A stretch of 64,000 nt of DNA from Microbotryum silenes-acaulis (GCA_003665825.1 QPFY01000002.1:930001-994000), one strand, 5' to 3'; counted from the stretch's first letter, positions 27,739 through 39,209 are shown. Translations and numbers: made by a program. The notes: a model not told the origin generated them from the sequence alone.

Positions 27739-28909
27739 TCGTATATGGTCATATGGGTTGTCCCGTCCTTCATCTGATTATTGTTCCTGTTATGGTACTT
27801 GGGATTGAGCCTAGCGGCGTGTCATTCTCTCCTTAGTCACTCAATCTCCCTACTTTACTAGTCTCTAATCTCTCTCCTTATTAGCTTTACGCTTCACTTT
27901 CTAGCCTTCCGCGAGTCTGTCCCTTAGTCTCTGGCCACTCTGTTCTCGTCCCTGTTCATTGGACTGAGTCGTGGTCATCATCAGTTTCCACTTGAGAACA
28001 TTTCTGCGACAAGAAGGGCGTCTGGAACGACCTCTAAAGCGTAACCGAGGCAGTCGTGGCCGTGTTTGACCGTCATCGGAGGATGTATGAGGTGTGTAGG
28101 TGCAAGGCGCAAGGCACAAGGTCCAGGGTGCAGGAAGAATCAAGGGTGTTCGAGAACGTCGCGCTGCCCGCTAGCTCGCTCCGAGCCGAAAAGCAAACGG
28201 GGGCAGGTCCAACAAAAGGTCGTTCGAGCTCAGAGTAGTGTGAGAAGATGCATCATAATATCTCAAATTGTACCGTAAAATAGCCTGTACCCCATATTCG
28301 TTATTTTTGCTCTCAATCTTAGTCTGGTCAAGGCGGCGGCCTCCTTTCAGAAGATCGCAGTGGGGAGCTTGAGCGTCAAACGATTTAGGCAGCGAAAACC
28401 CGCCAATCTTCTGATGAACAATGTTTCGACGTACATGTAAAATAAATAAAAAATCTTCTTTCAATATGATTTTGTATTTGGGTGCCACCCTACTTGCATG
28501 ACAGCCTCGACTCGCTGCGTCGGAGCTGTCGCGTGAAGCCGGCCCCGCAACCCAGCTCCGCGGCGGACTCGGAGTTCGGGGTCGTCCCAACTCGGACCAA
28601 GCTGCTAGAGCGACAACTGCTGTATCGATCGCGGCGATCTCAACTCTGGGGTGATCCCTGGAGCTCAACCTACTTGCTGAGACTTGACCGAGCTTGATCG
28701 ACAAGGTATTCGGTCTTTCCGAGGGGTGGATCGTTGGCCTCGATGTGGGGTGCACGGTCCCCTCTCCGTTCAGATCTTCGGCGCTCTCGGCCGCTCTCGG
28801 CCGCGCTCGGCAGAGGTGGAGAAGATCGAAAGCTTGAAGTCACAGCGTGGCGTCATATCGATCAGATGACTCATTCTGCCAAGCGCACTCTCTTTCTCCT
28901 TCCTTCTCC

Positions 28910-29022
28910 TCGTCGACGCGCTCTGCACTTCTCGCACCACTTAATCTTGCCGACATCGCCCCCCTTTTCAGGAGGATACGAAACGGTGGCCTTTGTGGTG
29001 TGGTAGAGTCTGTCGTTCGATC
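28910..29022 (+). repeat. 113-bp direct repeat within the left arm, copy 1
   Basis: Matches 29,394-29,506 with a few substitutions, 484 bp apart. The most conserved part contains TTAATCTTGCCGACATCG and AGGAGGATACGAAACGGTGG. Both copies are mirrored in the right arm (31,683-31,795 and 31,199-31,311). Confidence 0.85.
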
Positions 29023-29393
29023 ATCCCCCCTTCCCACCCTCTCCACCTGTGAGTTGATGCCTGGTGCGACTCGACGAGCTTGTTTGTGCCTCGAGCGGTG
29101 ATGCTGACTCGATCGTGGCGACCTCCCCCTCACCTCCCCCTCACCTCTTCACCCCCCCTCATTTCAACCTCATTCGACACTCCTCTCCCCTCCCCTCTCG
29201 CCTCACCTGACCCTCGTTTCACCCCACCTTGATTCCACCTTCACCTTGACCTTGACCTCCCTCACCCGATCCCACCCTATCCCATCCCACCTCGCATCTC
29301 GTTTACCTCGTCTTATCGTCGTCGTCTCTCCTCACTCGTCTTTGACCCCTCCCAATTTGCCTTCCCCAGCCTCCCTCCCCCTCCTTCCTTCCC

Positions 29394-29506
29394 TCGTCGA
29401 CACGCTCTACACTTTGTGCACCACTTAATCTTGCCGACATCGCCCCCCTTTTCAGGAGGATACGAAACGGTGGCCTTTGTGATGTGGTAGAGTCTGTCGT
29501 TCGATC
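29394..29506 (+). repeat. 113-bp direct repeat within the left arm, copy 2
   Basis: Second copy of the repeat at 28,910-29,022; see that entry for shared motifs. Confidence 0.85.
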
Positions 29507-30334
29507 CCTCGCACCGTCAAAAGTGTGAGTAACTACCTAGCTAGCGATCGTGTTCGTGTGGCGTATGGTCGGACTGACTCGTCTCGTGTTCACCCGTCTC
29601 GCGTCCATCTTTCACCACACCACCTCCATCATCTTACCCCAGACCACTTCTCCCCTCCCCTCTCCCCTCTCACTGTGATCTCTCGCTTCCCACCTCGCCA
29701 CTCCGACCTTACCGTCTCTCACTGCGTCACGGCTTGCCATCAGCCTATCCACTCGTCGACGAGTGTTGAATGACGCCTACGGCATGTCACTGAGGTTGTT
29801 CCTGGTCCACAAGACCGCTTGCATTTGATCGTACCCCGTGAGTCTTTGCTTCGACCCTTGATCGATCGATGGATCGATCGTGCTCGCCGGCCCTTGACGA
29901 CGGGCGAGGCGGGGCTGACGATTCGATCCTCGCCTACACTCTCCACACAGTAGCCTCCACTGCGTCACCGAGTGGACCGATCTCACCTGCTCGGATCAAA
30001 GGAGGTTCACGGTACCCTTAACATCAGTGAGTAGCATGTACCCTAATCCTATGGTACCAGGTAGCTTACTTCTAGTGTACGCGTCAACCTCCAGCTGCAC
30101 ACGGTCTTCAAGCCATCTCCACCTCGGTCGACAAGGTCCCCTTTTCTTTTTCTGTTGCTTTCGAACTGGTTTCACCTCGGAACTCTTACGCTGGCGGTGC
30201 TAAGTGGCAGGCGACTTGTCCTTGTTTAGCCTAGCCAGATCCAGCTCCTACAGCCTCCCTCGTGAACCCTTTTCGTGTTTTGTAGTTTTTGAGTGCACGT
30301 ATCGAGATGCGCATGCACCACGGATTTGAAATTC

Positions 30335-30370
30335 AACCACTGCAATTGCCGCGAAGGCGGGCGGGCATTC
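30335..30370. other. 36-bp spacer at the centre of the inverted repeat
   Basis: The only non-palindromic DNA between the arms. The flanking arm ends read GGATTTGAAATTC and, on the other side, GAATTTCAAATCC. Such a short spacer would let the arms form a hairpin or cruciform. Confidence 0.9.
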
Positions 30371-31198
30371 GAATTTCAAATCCGTGGTGCATGCGCATCT
30401 CGATACGTGCACTCAAAAACTACAAAACACGAAAAGGGTTCACGAGGGAGGCTGTAGGAGCTGGATCTGGCTAGGCTAAACAAGGACAAGTCGCCTGCCA
30501 CTTAGCACCGCCAGCGTAAGAGTTCCGAGGTGAAACCAGTTCGAAAGCAACAGAAAAAGAAAAGGGGACCTTGTCGACCGAGGTGGAGATGGCTTGAAGA
30601 CCGTGTGCAGCTGGAGGTTGACGCGTACACTAGAAGTAAGCTACCTGGTACCATAGGATTAGGGTACATGCTACTCACTGATGTTAAGGGTACCGTGAAC
30701 CTCCTTTGATCCGAGCAGGTGAGATCGGTCCACTCGGTGACGCAGTGGAGGCTACTGTGTGGAGAGTGTAGGCGAGGATCGAATCGTCAGCCCCGCCTCG
30801 CCCGTCGTCAAGGGCCGGCGAGCACGATCGATCCATCGATCGATCAAGGGTCGAAGCAAAGACTCACGGGGTACGATCAAATGCAAGCGGTCTTGTGGAC
30901 CAGGAACAACCTCAGTGACATGCCGTAGGCGTCATTCAACACTCGTCGACGAGTGGATAGGCTGATGGCAAGCCGTGACGCAGTGAGAGACGGTAAGGTC
31001 GGAGTGGCGAGGTGGGAAGCGAGAGATCACAGTGAGAGGGGAGAGGGGAGGGGAGAAGTGGTCTGGGGTAAGATGATGGAGGTGGTGTGGTGAAAGATGG
31101 ACGCGAGACGGGTGAACACGAGACGAGTCAGTCCGACCATACGCCACACGAACACGATCGCTAGCTAGGTAGTTACTCACACTTTTGACGGTGCGAGG

Positions 31199-31311
31199 GA
31201 TCGAACGACAGACTCTACCACATCACAAAGGCCACCGTTTCGTATCCTCCTGAAAAGGGGGGCGATGTCGGCAAGATTAAGTGGTGCACAAAGTGTAGAG
31301 CGTGTCGACGA
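31199..31311 (-). repeat. Mirror of direct repeat copy 2 in the right arm
   Basis: Reverse complement of 29,394-29,506. Confidence 0.85.
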
Positions 31312-31682
31312 GGGAAGGAAGGAGGGGGAGGGAGGCTGGGGAAGGCAAATTGGGAGGGGTCAAAGACGAGTGAGGAGAGACGACGACGATAAGACGAGGT
31401 AAACGAGATGCGAGGTGGGATGGGATAGGGTGGGATCGGGTGAGGGAGGTCAAGGTCAAGGTGAAGGTGGAATCAAGGTGGGGTGAAACGAGGGTCAGGT
31501 GAGGCGAGAGGGGAGGGGAGAGGAGTGTCGAATGAGGTTGAAATGAGGGGGGGTGAAGAGGTGAGGGGGAGGTGAGGGGGAGGTCGCCACGATCGAGTCA
31601 GCATCACCGCTCGAGGCACAAACAAGCTCGTCGAGTCGCACCAGGCATCAACTCACAGGTGGAGAGGGTGGGAAGGGGGGAT

Positions 31683-31795
31683 GATCGAACGACAGACTCT
31701 ACCACACCACAAAGGCCACCGTTTCGTATCCTCCTGAAAAGGGGGGCGATGTCGGCAAGATTAAGTGGTGCGAGAAGTGCAGAGCGCGTCGACGA
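31683..31795 (-). repeat. Mirror of direct repeat copy 1 in the right arm
   Basis: Reverse complement of 28,910-29,022. Confidence 0.85.
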
Positions 31796-32966
31796 GGAGA
31801 AGGAAGGAGAAAGAGAGTGCGCTTGGCAGAATGAGTCATCTGATCGATATGACGCCACGCTGTGACTTCAAGCTTTCGATCTTCTCCACCTCTGCCGAGC
31901 GCGGCCGAGAGCGGCCGAGAGCGCCGAAGATCTGAACGGAGAGGGGACCGTGCACCCCACATCGAGGCCAACGATCCACCCCTCGGAAAGACCGAATACC
32001 TTGTCGATCAAGCTCGGTCAAGTCTCAGCAAGTAGGTTGAGCTCCAGGGATCACCCCAGAGTTGAGATCGCCGCGATCGATACAGCAGTTGTCGCTCTAG
32101 CAGCTTGGTCCGAGTTGGGACGACCCCGAACTCCGAGTCCGCCGCGGAGCTGGGTTGCGGGGCCGGCTTCACGCGACAGCTCCGACGCAGCGAGTCGAGG
32201 CTGTCATGCAAGTAGGGTGGCACCCAAATACAAAATCATATTGAAAGAAGATTTTTTATTTATTTTACATGTACGTCGAAACATTGTTCATCAGAAGATT
32301 GGCGGGTTTTCGCTGCCTAAATCGTTTGACGCTCAAGCTCCCCACTGCGATCTTCTGAAAGGAGGCCGCCGCCTTGACCAGACTAAGATTGAGAGCAAAA
32401 ATAACGAATATGGGGTACAGGCTATTTTACGGTACAATTTGAGATATTATGATGCATCTTCTCACACTACTCTGAGCTCGAACGACCTTTTGTTGGACCT
32501 GCCCCCGTTTGCTTTTCGGCTCGGAGCGAGCTAGCGGGCAGCGCGACGTTCTCGAACACCCTTGATTCTTCCTGCACCCTGGACCTTGTGCCTTGCGCCT
32601 TGCACCTACACACCTCATACATCCTCCGATGACGGTCAAACACGGCCACGACTGCCTCGGTTACGCTTTAGAGGTCGTTCCAGACGCCCTTCTTGTCGCA
32701 GAAATGTTCTCAAGTGGAAACTGATGATGACCACGACTCAGTCCAATGAACAGGGACGAGAACAGAGTGGCCAGAGACTAAGGGACAGACTCGCGGAAGG
32801 CTAGAAAGTGAAGCGTAAAGCTAATAAGGAGAGAGATTAGAGACTAGTAAAGTAGGGAGATTGAGTGACTAAGGAGAGAATGACACGCCGCTAGGCTCAA
32901 TCCCAAGTACCATAACAGGAACAATAATCAGATGAAGGACGGGACAACCCATATGACCATATACGA

Positions 32967-34465
32967 ATGACACTTCTCTCTCGGGAGACGAACCTGAGCA
33001 GCGCGCTGGTTTCCCTCGTCGGCAAGATCGATGGCAACTTGTCGCTTCCTCAGAGCCCCTTCGCAGCCCGTAACTGCTCCGGGACGATTTGCCGAGCAAA
33101 CCCTAGCTGACCCTCTACGTTGTCCATCACTGTGCTCCACTCAGTCGCCATCATCGACGGCGCTACCGCGTTCGCACGTCAGCGCCAAGCCGCGACGGAC
33201 CGGGCACAACACAACGAGCCGAAGCGAGGCCGGCTGTTCCTCAATGCGATCATTCGACACCTCGAGGAGATCATTGCAGCGACGGCAAGGCGGATTCAAG
33301 TGGTCGTGGTATTTGATCATCCCATCCTCCGTCCCGAGTTCAAGCGGGACACCGTGCTCGATCGCCAAGATCGCCAGCAGCCGCAACAGCCTTCCGATAA
33401 GTCGACCCCTGTCACCCACCCCGTCCCCTTCATCACGAACGACACCCTCGCCGCGTGCGTTCACGGACGATCGAGCAAAGAATGGGAGGTCGCTTTTTGC
33501 CACGGTGACGAGCCAACCCGAGTCGCCACCTTTGTTCGCTGGTCCGAGCAAGGCTTGCTCGAGGCCGATCCCTTCGTCTCGGAGCCGGCGCCGACGGAGG
33601 AACGAATTGAGGACGTCAAGTCCCTTTGCGCCAAGATCGATCCCATCCAAGACCTGATGCATCGCTACAAGGACGAGACGTTCGCAAAAGTGACCGAGGC
33701 GTCCATCACCACATTCGCAAAGGGGACCAGGGTGCGGTTCGAAGGCACCCCACACAGAGATCCTTCAAAAGTCCCCAACACGGCCTACCCGCCGATCCAA
33801 CGCAACCCTCCCCTCATCCAGCTCCCCGGGGTCTCCTCTGTCAGACCTTTGCCTCCCCTTCCGCCCCTCTCGAGCATCCAAGACCTCAATCTCCGACGCC
33901 ATCTCGCCAAGGCTCGTCGACTTCAGGCCGAGCAGCCGGCCCGCATGGCGTCTACGCGGAAGCCCGCCGTTCAAGGTACCGTCAAAGCGCCGGATTACCA
34001 CCTCGTCGAGCCCGAATTCAGGGACAGCCAAGTAGATCGTCAGCACAAATTCAAGAGCGCCGAGCCAAAAAACGAGCAGAAGGCGACCACCGCCGCCGAA
34101 GTACTGGCGCTGTTCTCGAAGCAATCGGACTCGGGCTGCCGGGCAGCAGCGGCGGCGATGGCGGCAGCGGCAGCGGCAAGACCCCTGGCGGTACAATCTA
34201 CCGCATGTCGACGGTGACGGGTACGCTTGAGCAAATGGTGAGGGAACCAACGATGCCAGGCGAGTTGAAGCAAGGATCACTTCGAGTCCGACGAGCCATG
34301 GCCAGGACGACGGTTCAAGAGGTTGGAGCGAGCGCACCGTCGGCAACGCGGGACCGAACAAGCTCCGAGCACGATGAGTGCCTGGATGTCGAGTGTCACT
34401 TGGCTTCGGTCAGCGATTCCGGTTCGCGCGACGACGGGATCGTACCGATGCAGATCGATGGATGA
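32967..34465 (+). pseudogene. XPG/FEN1-type nuclease, copy B (active site deleted, frameshifted)
   Basis: Exon 1 at 32,967-33,069 and the start of exon 2 at 33,145 mirror copy A exactly. At 33,578-33,582 an in-frame deletion of 366 bp has removed the 122 residues that in copy A contain VSADSDFF and GCDYFRGIKGIGP, that is, the XPG-I metal site and helix-hairpin region. Downstream the protein is similar to but distinct from copy A (for example VRFEGTPHRDPSK against VRFKGTPHEDPSK). At about 34,134-34,145 an extra 8 bp (CTGCCGGG) relative to copy A shifts the frame. The first frame then stops at 34,217 and the homologous C-terminus continues in another frame to 34,465 (MQIDG-stop). It cannot encode an active XPG nuclease; a truncated product is possible. 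Confidence 0.85.
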
Positions 34466-34939
34466 GTTGACTCGCGAGACGGAAGGTCGATGCGTCCTGT
34501 CGGAAGGGCTTGGGGCGCGTCTCGCTATACTTCGATAATTTCGTATGTGCTTTCTTTGAAGCTTGTGCTCACTGCATTCGCGCCTCAAGTTGGTAGATGG
34601 TTTCCAATATGCTGTTCAGTATCAGTGGTGTAGGGTTTTTTTTCTTCTTTTTTTCTCTCTTCAGTTTCTGATAAAAGGAATGTTCACACGGGTCGTGCGG
34701 TACGCGGCTACACTGAACATGTTCCATAGGGTCGCTCCTGAGCCGGAACCGTCTCAGCTCTGGCTGGCGGGATCGCGTGATTGGCTCGAAATTCGAACGT
34801 CTCGTCCGAGCGTAGATAGTGTAGATCGAGGTCGATCCATGAATGGAGACCGTGGTCGGGAATTTCTTCTTTATACACTGGCTGCGGTGCTCGCATCTGA
34901 ACCACCGCGCGGCCGCGATGCGTTTTTTTCTGACGTCAT
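34466..34939. other. Intergenic between nuclease copy B and Fanzor-like copy B
   Basis: About 470 bp without a supported ORF. It contains a T-rich run near 34,636-34,665. It corresponds in position to the DNA that holds the copia insertion in the left unit, but shows no visible similarity to it. Confidence 0.4.
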
Positions 34940-35042
34940 GCCCGAAATCAATTTCGGACAGGAGACATTCCGCCCGCGCTGGACACGCCAGGGCACGCCG
35001 TGTCAGTCCGGCCCCACCCATCTCTCGGTTCCGGACCATCAA
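34940..35042 (+). promoter_or_regulatory. Conserved upstream elements of Fanzor-like copy B
   Basis: Counterpart of 23,107-23,205. The 27-bp block (34,940-34,966, with the palindrome CCGAAATCAATTTCGG) and the roughly 30-bp block (35,013-35,042) lie 33-135 bp before the ATG at 35,075. They are better conserved than the DNA around them. Confidence 0.6.
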
Positions 35043-35074
35043 CGGCAACCTCCACCCACCACACTCCAACGGTT

Positions 35075-38000
35075 ATGCCCCCCAACCGTTTCGAAACCCC
35101 CAATCGTCCCAGGCCGGCCCTGGATGTCTTCCAGCCGGTCCTTCGCCTCCTGGCCGTCTCGAATCGCGAGGTCGAGAGCATTCTCGCCGATGCTCTCGGC
35201 CGTTGCTTGGGGTATCTTACCCCCGCGCAGTGGCAGAAACTTGGACTCGACAAGAATCACTGGCGAACCTTGATCATGGCGATAGTGTACCTCTTGCGCG
35301 AGGACGGCGTGGCAGGTAGTGCGGGCCAGGGATCCAGGTGCCGCACGAGGCTCGACGACCCGCTGACGCTGCCCGACAAGGCGTCAGTCGGGCCGCAGAA
35401 ATACGAAGAGGAGCAAGAACTCTTCCGTCGCGTCTCGAGTGGCAAGGACGTCATCGGGTTCGCGTTCGTGAGTACACGGGCGGTTTCGTTACCCGTGGAC
35501 GGGTGCCAGACCTGACGCCGCCTGCCCTGCGCACACACCCCTTCTCCCTCTCGCTTCGCAGGCCTGGACTAGCGTCATCCGGGCCACGATGGAAACCAAG
35601 GAGAAGAGGCCATCGATTCCTCACTTCGTGTACGCACCCGAATGGTGGGACGACCGGGTCGTCATGATGATTGTCGGTCTATTTGGATGGAAGGATGCGA
35701 TTCCTTCGGTCCTTCGTTCGTTTGCCTCGGCAGGCTTTGGGTGCTTCGCCGCCAGCGACGACCAAGGCGACTATGAACTCGAGGCGGCGAAGGCTCGATA
35801 CCGTGACCGCAACATCAAACGCATCGTTGAAGCGATGCTCATGATGCCCCTTCTACATGACCGCACGACCCATTCCGCCGCCACCGACACAAAGTTGGAG
35901 GGGAACCTTCGTGTCTACTACGACGAGTTGAAGGAGCACCTTCGCGAGGCTGTAGACTTTGATGAAGTCTACCAATGCGCCCGAAGACTCGTCGACGAGG
36001 GGCTACAGATCATCCGCCAACACCTCGACAAGCTCATTTCTCCGACCGCTCGCCCGCTGCTCACCAATCGACACACCCTCGGCGATCTCGTCGGGGGTCG
36101 TCTCAAGTTCTTGCCAACACATGTCCTCCTTCCAGCCCTTCGCTCCCTCAAGATCTTGAGTGGTTGCGCTCAGGATATTGCTCCGGTGAGTGGCCCCCGA
36201 GATGTCCGGGTGGAATCGCGACTGCGTCCGAGGTACCACCAGGCGAGCACTCTATGCTGACCGAATCTCGACACCCGTCCCTCGTTCCACAGGATTTCGC
36301 CCCTGATTTCATCACGATGTCGCTTCGACGTACGGCGATTATGCTCTGGAAAGGACCAAAAGTCGCGCATGTTCTCGTCCAATGGCTCGATGGAGTCTGG
36401 ATCCCGTGGGTCGCGCAACGCGTTAAGGCGCAGACGACGGACGAGGAATTCGCTGGCGCAGGCCCACGAGTCCGCAAGATGTTGAAGCGACAGATCGATC
36501 CGAAAGGCGTACTGCTGGGCGGAAGCGAAGGAGAAGGGGAAGGACCTTGGTCAATCAAGCCCGAGTGGGAAGCACAATGGTTCGAATTTTGCGAAGCAAC
36601 CATCCACGGTATCTTCTCCGTCGAGTCTCCGACCCGCCTCGGAGATGCTGGCAGTGGCCACGACTCTGATGACTCCGCCAATCCCGGCCCACCGCCCAAG
36701 TTCCGCAAGCACACGGCCATCTCGACCCAAGCCAGCGAGCAAACCCTGTTCAAGCCCAACTCAGGTCCAGTAGCGCGTTACTTGACGGGCAAGGGTCCGT
36801 TTGTCGTCCTGCAACTTTTCAACCTCGAGCTGTTTGGTCATTATCGCGTCCCCCACGGCCAATGGCAAACGAATGGCCACAACCCGAAGGATTGCAATTT
36901 ATGAGCCCCAGTCAAAAAAAAAAAAAAAAAAAGAGGTCAACGTTCTCACGTTCTGCGTCGCGGAAGCGGTCCACGGGCCCCACTCGTCGTCCGAACCAGA
37001 CGCGGCGAACCCTCCTCAGCAGACAGTCTACGAAACGTTCGACCTCGTGACCGACCACTACGCGAAGTGGTACTCACCAGCGAACGTCGGCCCTGTCTTC
37101 CACAAGCTCATTCTCGCTCTGCGTCATATCCCTTACGTCCCCAAGACCATCGCGAACCCAAACGGGGGGGGGGGACCGAGGAAAAGTCGGTGCGATGGGT
37201 GTCGAAGGATGCGGTCAAGGCCTCGCTCGTGCTTCCGGGAGGAATGCCGATGTTGCAGAGGGTCGAGAGCGCAAGGGAAGAGGCACTGCAGGCCATCTTC
37301 CGAAAAGCGACTGGGAACGTAGGTCCTACTAAGCAATCCTCCGCTGACCGCTGCCCGCCGCCGGAGGCGCATCGTTCGTTTGTATCTCTGAATTTGCTGA
37401 CCTCAGGTGGTCACTCACTCCACCGCACTTCACGCCGACGGGCTAGTCGTGGGACGACTACGTCGACTTTCCACCCATTTCGACCTGCGTCCCCGGGTTC
37501 GAGGACTTGGCGAGACAGCTCGAGACCGCCGTCAATCGCTCTGTCGTCACCGTCGGAATCGACACGGGCACATTGAAAGTGTCCGTTCGCCATATCGACT
37601 CGGCTCTACGATCGCAACGGCAACCCGATGGAGGATAGTCAAGTCATTTATGCAACCTCCGTCGACCACGCGCTGCACTCGACCCAAGAGCGTACACACA
37701 AGATCGGCGCCGAGCTCGGCGCTGAGCTTAAGTTCGGCTTCAAGCGGCACTCGTCGGATCTCCAGACCAACGCCGCTCTCGCTCCTGCTACTGCTGCTGC
37801 TGCTGCTCCTGCCCCTACGCCCACTCGTACTCCCGCTGCTCCCGCCCTTGCAACTGCCTCCAGCGATGCCGCCGATTCGTCGCACGCTGGCTCGTCGAAC
37901 GATGCGGCATCTTCGACCGAGTGGCTGCACTCTGAGCCAGAACGCCAAGAAGCGGTTCACAAATCAAAGCTCCACGCCAAAGCGACTGTGCGGCGCGTCG

Positions 38001-38777
38001 TCGATCAGGTGATGAGCGCGACGGGTGTGCGCGTTGTCGGTGAGTCCATCGAGTCGACGGGACCCTACGGGACCTTTCAGCGGCCGGCAGTGGCCAATCG
38101 ATCGAGTCGGAGTCCGGAGCTTTTGCGGAATACCCACCGCTGACCGGCACGGGGGTTCTTCTCCCATTCCTTTTGGCATCAAGAGCGTTCCATCACCGGT
38201 ACCCGGAATCAAAGAGATCTCGCAAGCTTGCCCTCACCGGAAGTCATGCTCCGAGACGACATACTGTCCGCGGACCCTCGTCTCTTCATTTTCTTCATCG
38301 GCGACGGCGGTTCGAGCCGTAGCGTAAACCACGCGACTTACCGTACCAACGTGTTTGTGCGGGCTCTTGACGACGAGATCAAGCGGTTGAAGCGCGTCGG
38401 GCTGGAGATGCTTGTATACTACGTCGACGAAGATTTGACCTCATCGCTATGTAGCGACCAAGACTGTCGGGACGAGCACGGCCGCCGCTCGAGGTCAGTC
38501 TGCGAAGTTCGGACATGCTCAAACGGGCCCGAGTCGAGTCGATGTTGGCTGCACCCTAACCACCGGTGTGGCTCTCCTTCGTTGCCCCACCCTCGCCAGA
38601 CTCAACAGGAAGGGCACCGTGGAGGGCAACGCGAGCCCGCTGCTGCGCGTCTACCAATGCGAGGAGGGCTGCCAACCGCCTGTCCATCGTGATGTCGTCG
38701 CATCGAAGAACATCGCGTTTGCTGGGCTCCATTGGCTTTTCTTCAACCAACACCCTTTCAAACAGTACCACAAGTGA
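35075..38777 (+). pseudogene. Fanzor-like RuvC nuclease gene, copy B (several lesions)
   Basis: Paralogue of the minus-strand gene at 19,424-23,063 with the same intron positions. Exon 1 (35075-35467) and exon 2 (35562-36185) are intact and give the undamaged N-terminus (MPPNRFETPNRPRPAL, ADALGRCLGYLTPAQWQKLG, WDDRVVMMIVGLFGWKD). Exon 3 starts at 36,293 and meets a stop at 36,902-36,904, inside an inserted poly(A)-tailed segment. Further breaks are a frameshift at an 11-G run (37,164-37,174), one between VGIDTG (about 37,552) and RLYDRNGNPMED, and another before ALLRCPTLARL. The RuvC and ribbon motifs remain: VYYVDEDLTSSLCSDQDC (about 38,415), YQCEEGC and HRDVVASKNI (about 38,690). The RuvC-I motif reads GIDTG instead of GIDPG. 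The C-terminus is QYHK at 38,777. Confidence 0.72.
36880..36934 (+). other. Poly(A)-ended insertion in Fanzor-like copy B
   Basis: About 55 bp with no counterpart in copy A, placed after GAATGGCCA and ending in 19 A residues (36,914-36,932) plus GAG. It introduces the in-frame stop at 36,902. The first part would encode GHNPKDC, which looks like half of a gag zinc knuckle, so a retro-inserted fragment is conceivable. Confidence 0.5.
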
Positions 38778-38966
38778 GGACAGCGCTTGCCATGTCATCA
38801 TATTCAGTAATATACCTAGGTTTTGTTCCTTTTTCCGCTGTGCTGGCCGATCCTCTCCCCCACGCGGGCAGTTGCCGGCGGCCGGTCGGTCCCCTTGAGT
38901 ATTTGGGGCCGCCACCCATATGCATGTCCAGGGTGTTGCCGGCGAAGCGGAAAAAATGAAACCAGC

Positions 38967-39031
38967 AACAAGAAAAAGAAAAACAAGAAAAAGAAAAACA
39001 AGAAAAAGAAAAACAAGAAAAAGAAAGAAAG
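38967..39031 (+). repeat. Purine minisatellite (AAGAAAAAGAAAAAC)n
   Basis: About four to five copies of a 15-bp A/G-rich unit, trailing into AAGAAAG repeats, in the 3' flank of Fanzor-like copy B. It generates spurious Lys-rich open frames. Confidence 0.85.
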
Positions 39032-39209
39032 AAAGAAGAAACAAAGGGAGGAAGGGAGCGGCGAGTCGGCTCGACGTACTTGGTCCAAAGGTAACTGAAG
39101 GAGGGCAGCAAGTTGGATAGATGTCAGTACGTCAGTGCGCGTCATAATTGGATATTCTGTCGCACTCAGGAGGTTGAAGGCGGAATGGAGAGGAGTCCGA
39201 GACAGGTAG

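Larger units (their letters stand above)
26696..30334. repeat. Left arm of a large inverted repeat (3,639 bp)
   Basis: Every position x in this arm pairs with 60,705 minus x in the right arm, from the 36-bp spacer outwards to the 366-bp indel at 26,757-27,122. Beyond that the match continues about 60 bp to 26,696. All predicted peptides in the two arms are identical and co-linear, so the identity is essentially complete. The arm contains the 5' half of the XPG-type nuclease gene and about 2.6 kb of non-coding DNA. Outside it the two units differ clearly. Confidence 0.95.
27739..30334. other. Non-coding part of the left arm
   Basis: About 2.6 kb upstream of nuclease copy A. It holds pyrimidine-rich DNA (29,110-29,400), a roughly 113-bp direct repeat and an AT-richer patch at 28,240-28,480. 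Open frames here (for example the 194-codon frame at 28,171-28,755) also occur mirrored in the right arm. I see no domain in them. Segments of this region recur, diverged, at 60.9-61.8 kb. Confidence 0.5.
30371..33643. repeat. Right arm of the large inverted repeat (3,273 bp)
   Basis: Reverse complement of the left arm. It is shorter by exactly 366 bp because of one deletion at 33,578-33,582 (CTCGG). It contains the 5' half of nuclease copy B. The outer limit at 33,643 is the first mismatch (GATCGATCCC versus GATCGATCCT). Confidence 0.95.

Noticed and set aside
28171..28755. 194-codon open frame in the left arm (mirrored at 31,950-32,534)
   Set aside because: The two copies are identical only because the arms are identical. 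There is no domain or sensible composition, and the diverged relic at 61.6 kb keeps only part of it with indels.
28910..29506. Direct repeats as a possible CRISPR-like array
   Set aside because: Only two 113-bp copies 484 bp apart, in a eukaryotic genome; no regular short spacers.
38940..39120. Lys-rich and Phe-rich frames over the 15-bp purine repeat
   Set aside because: They are translations of a simple repeat.
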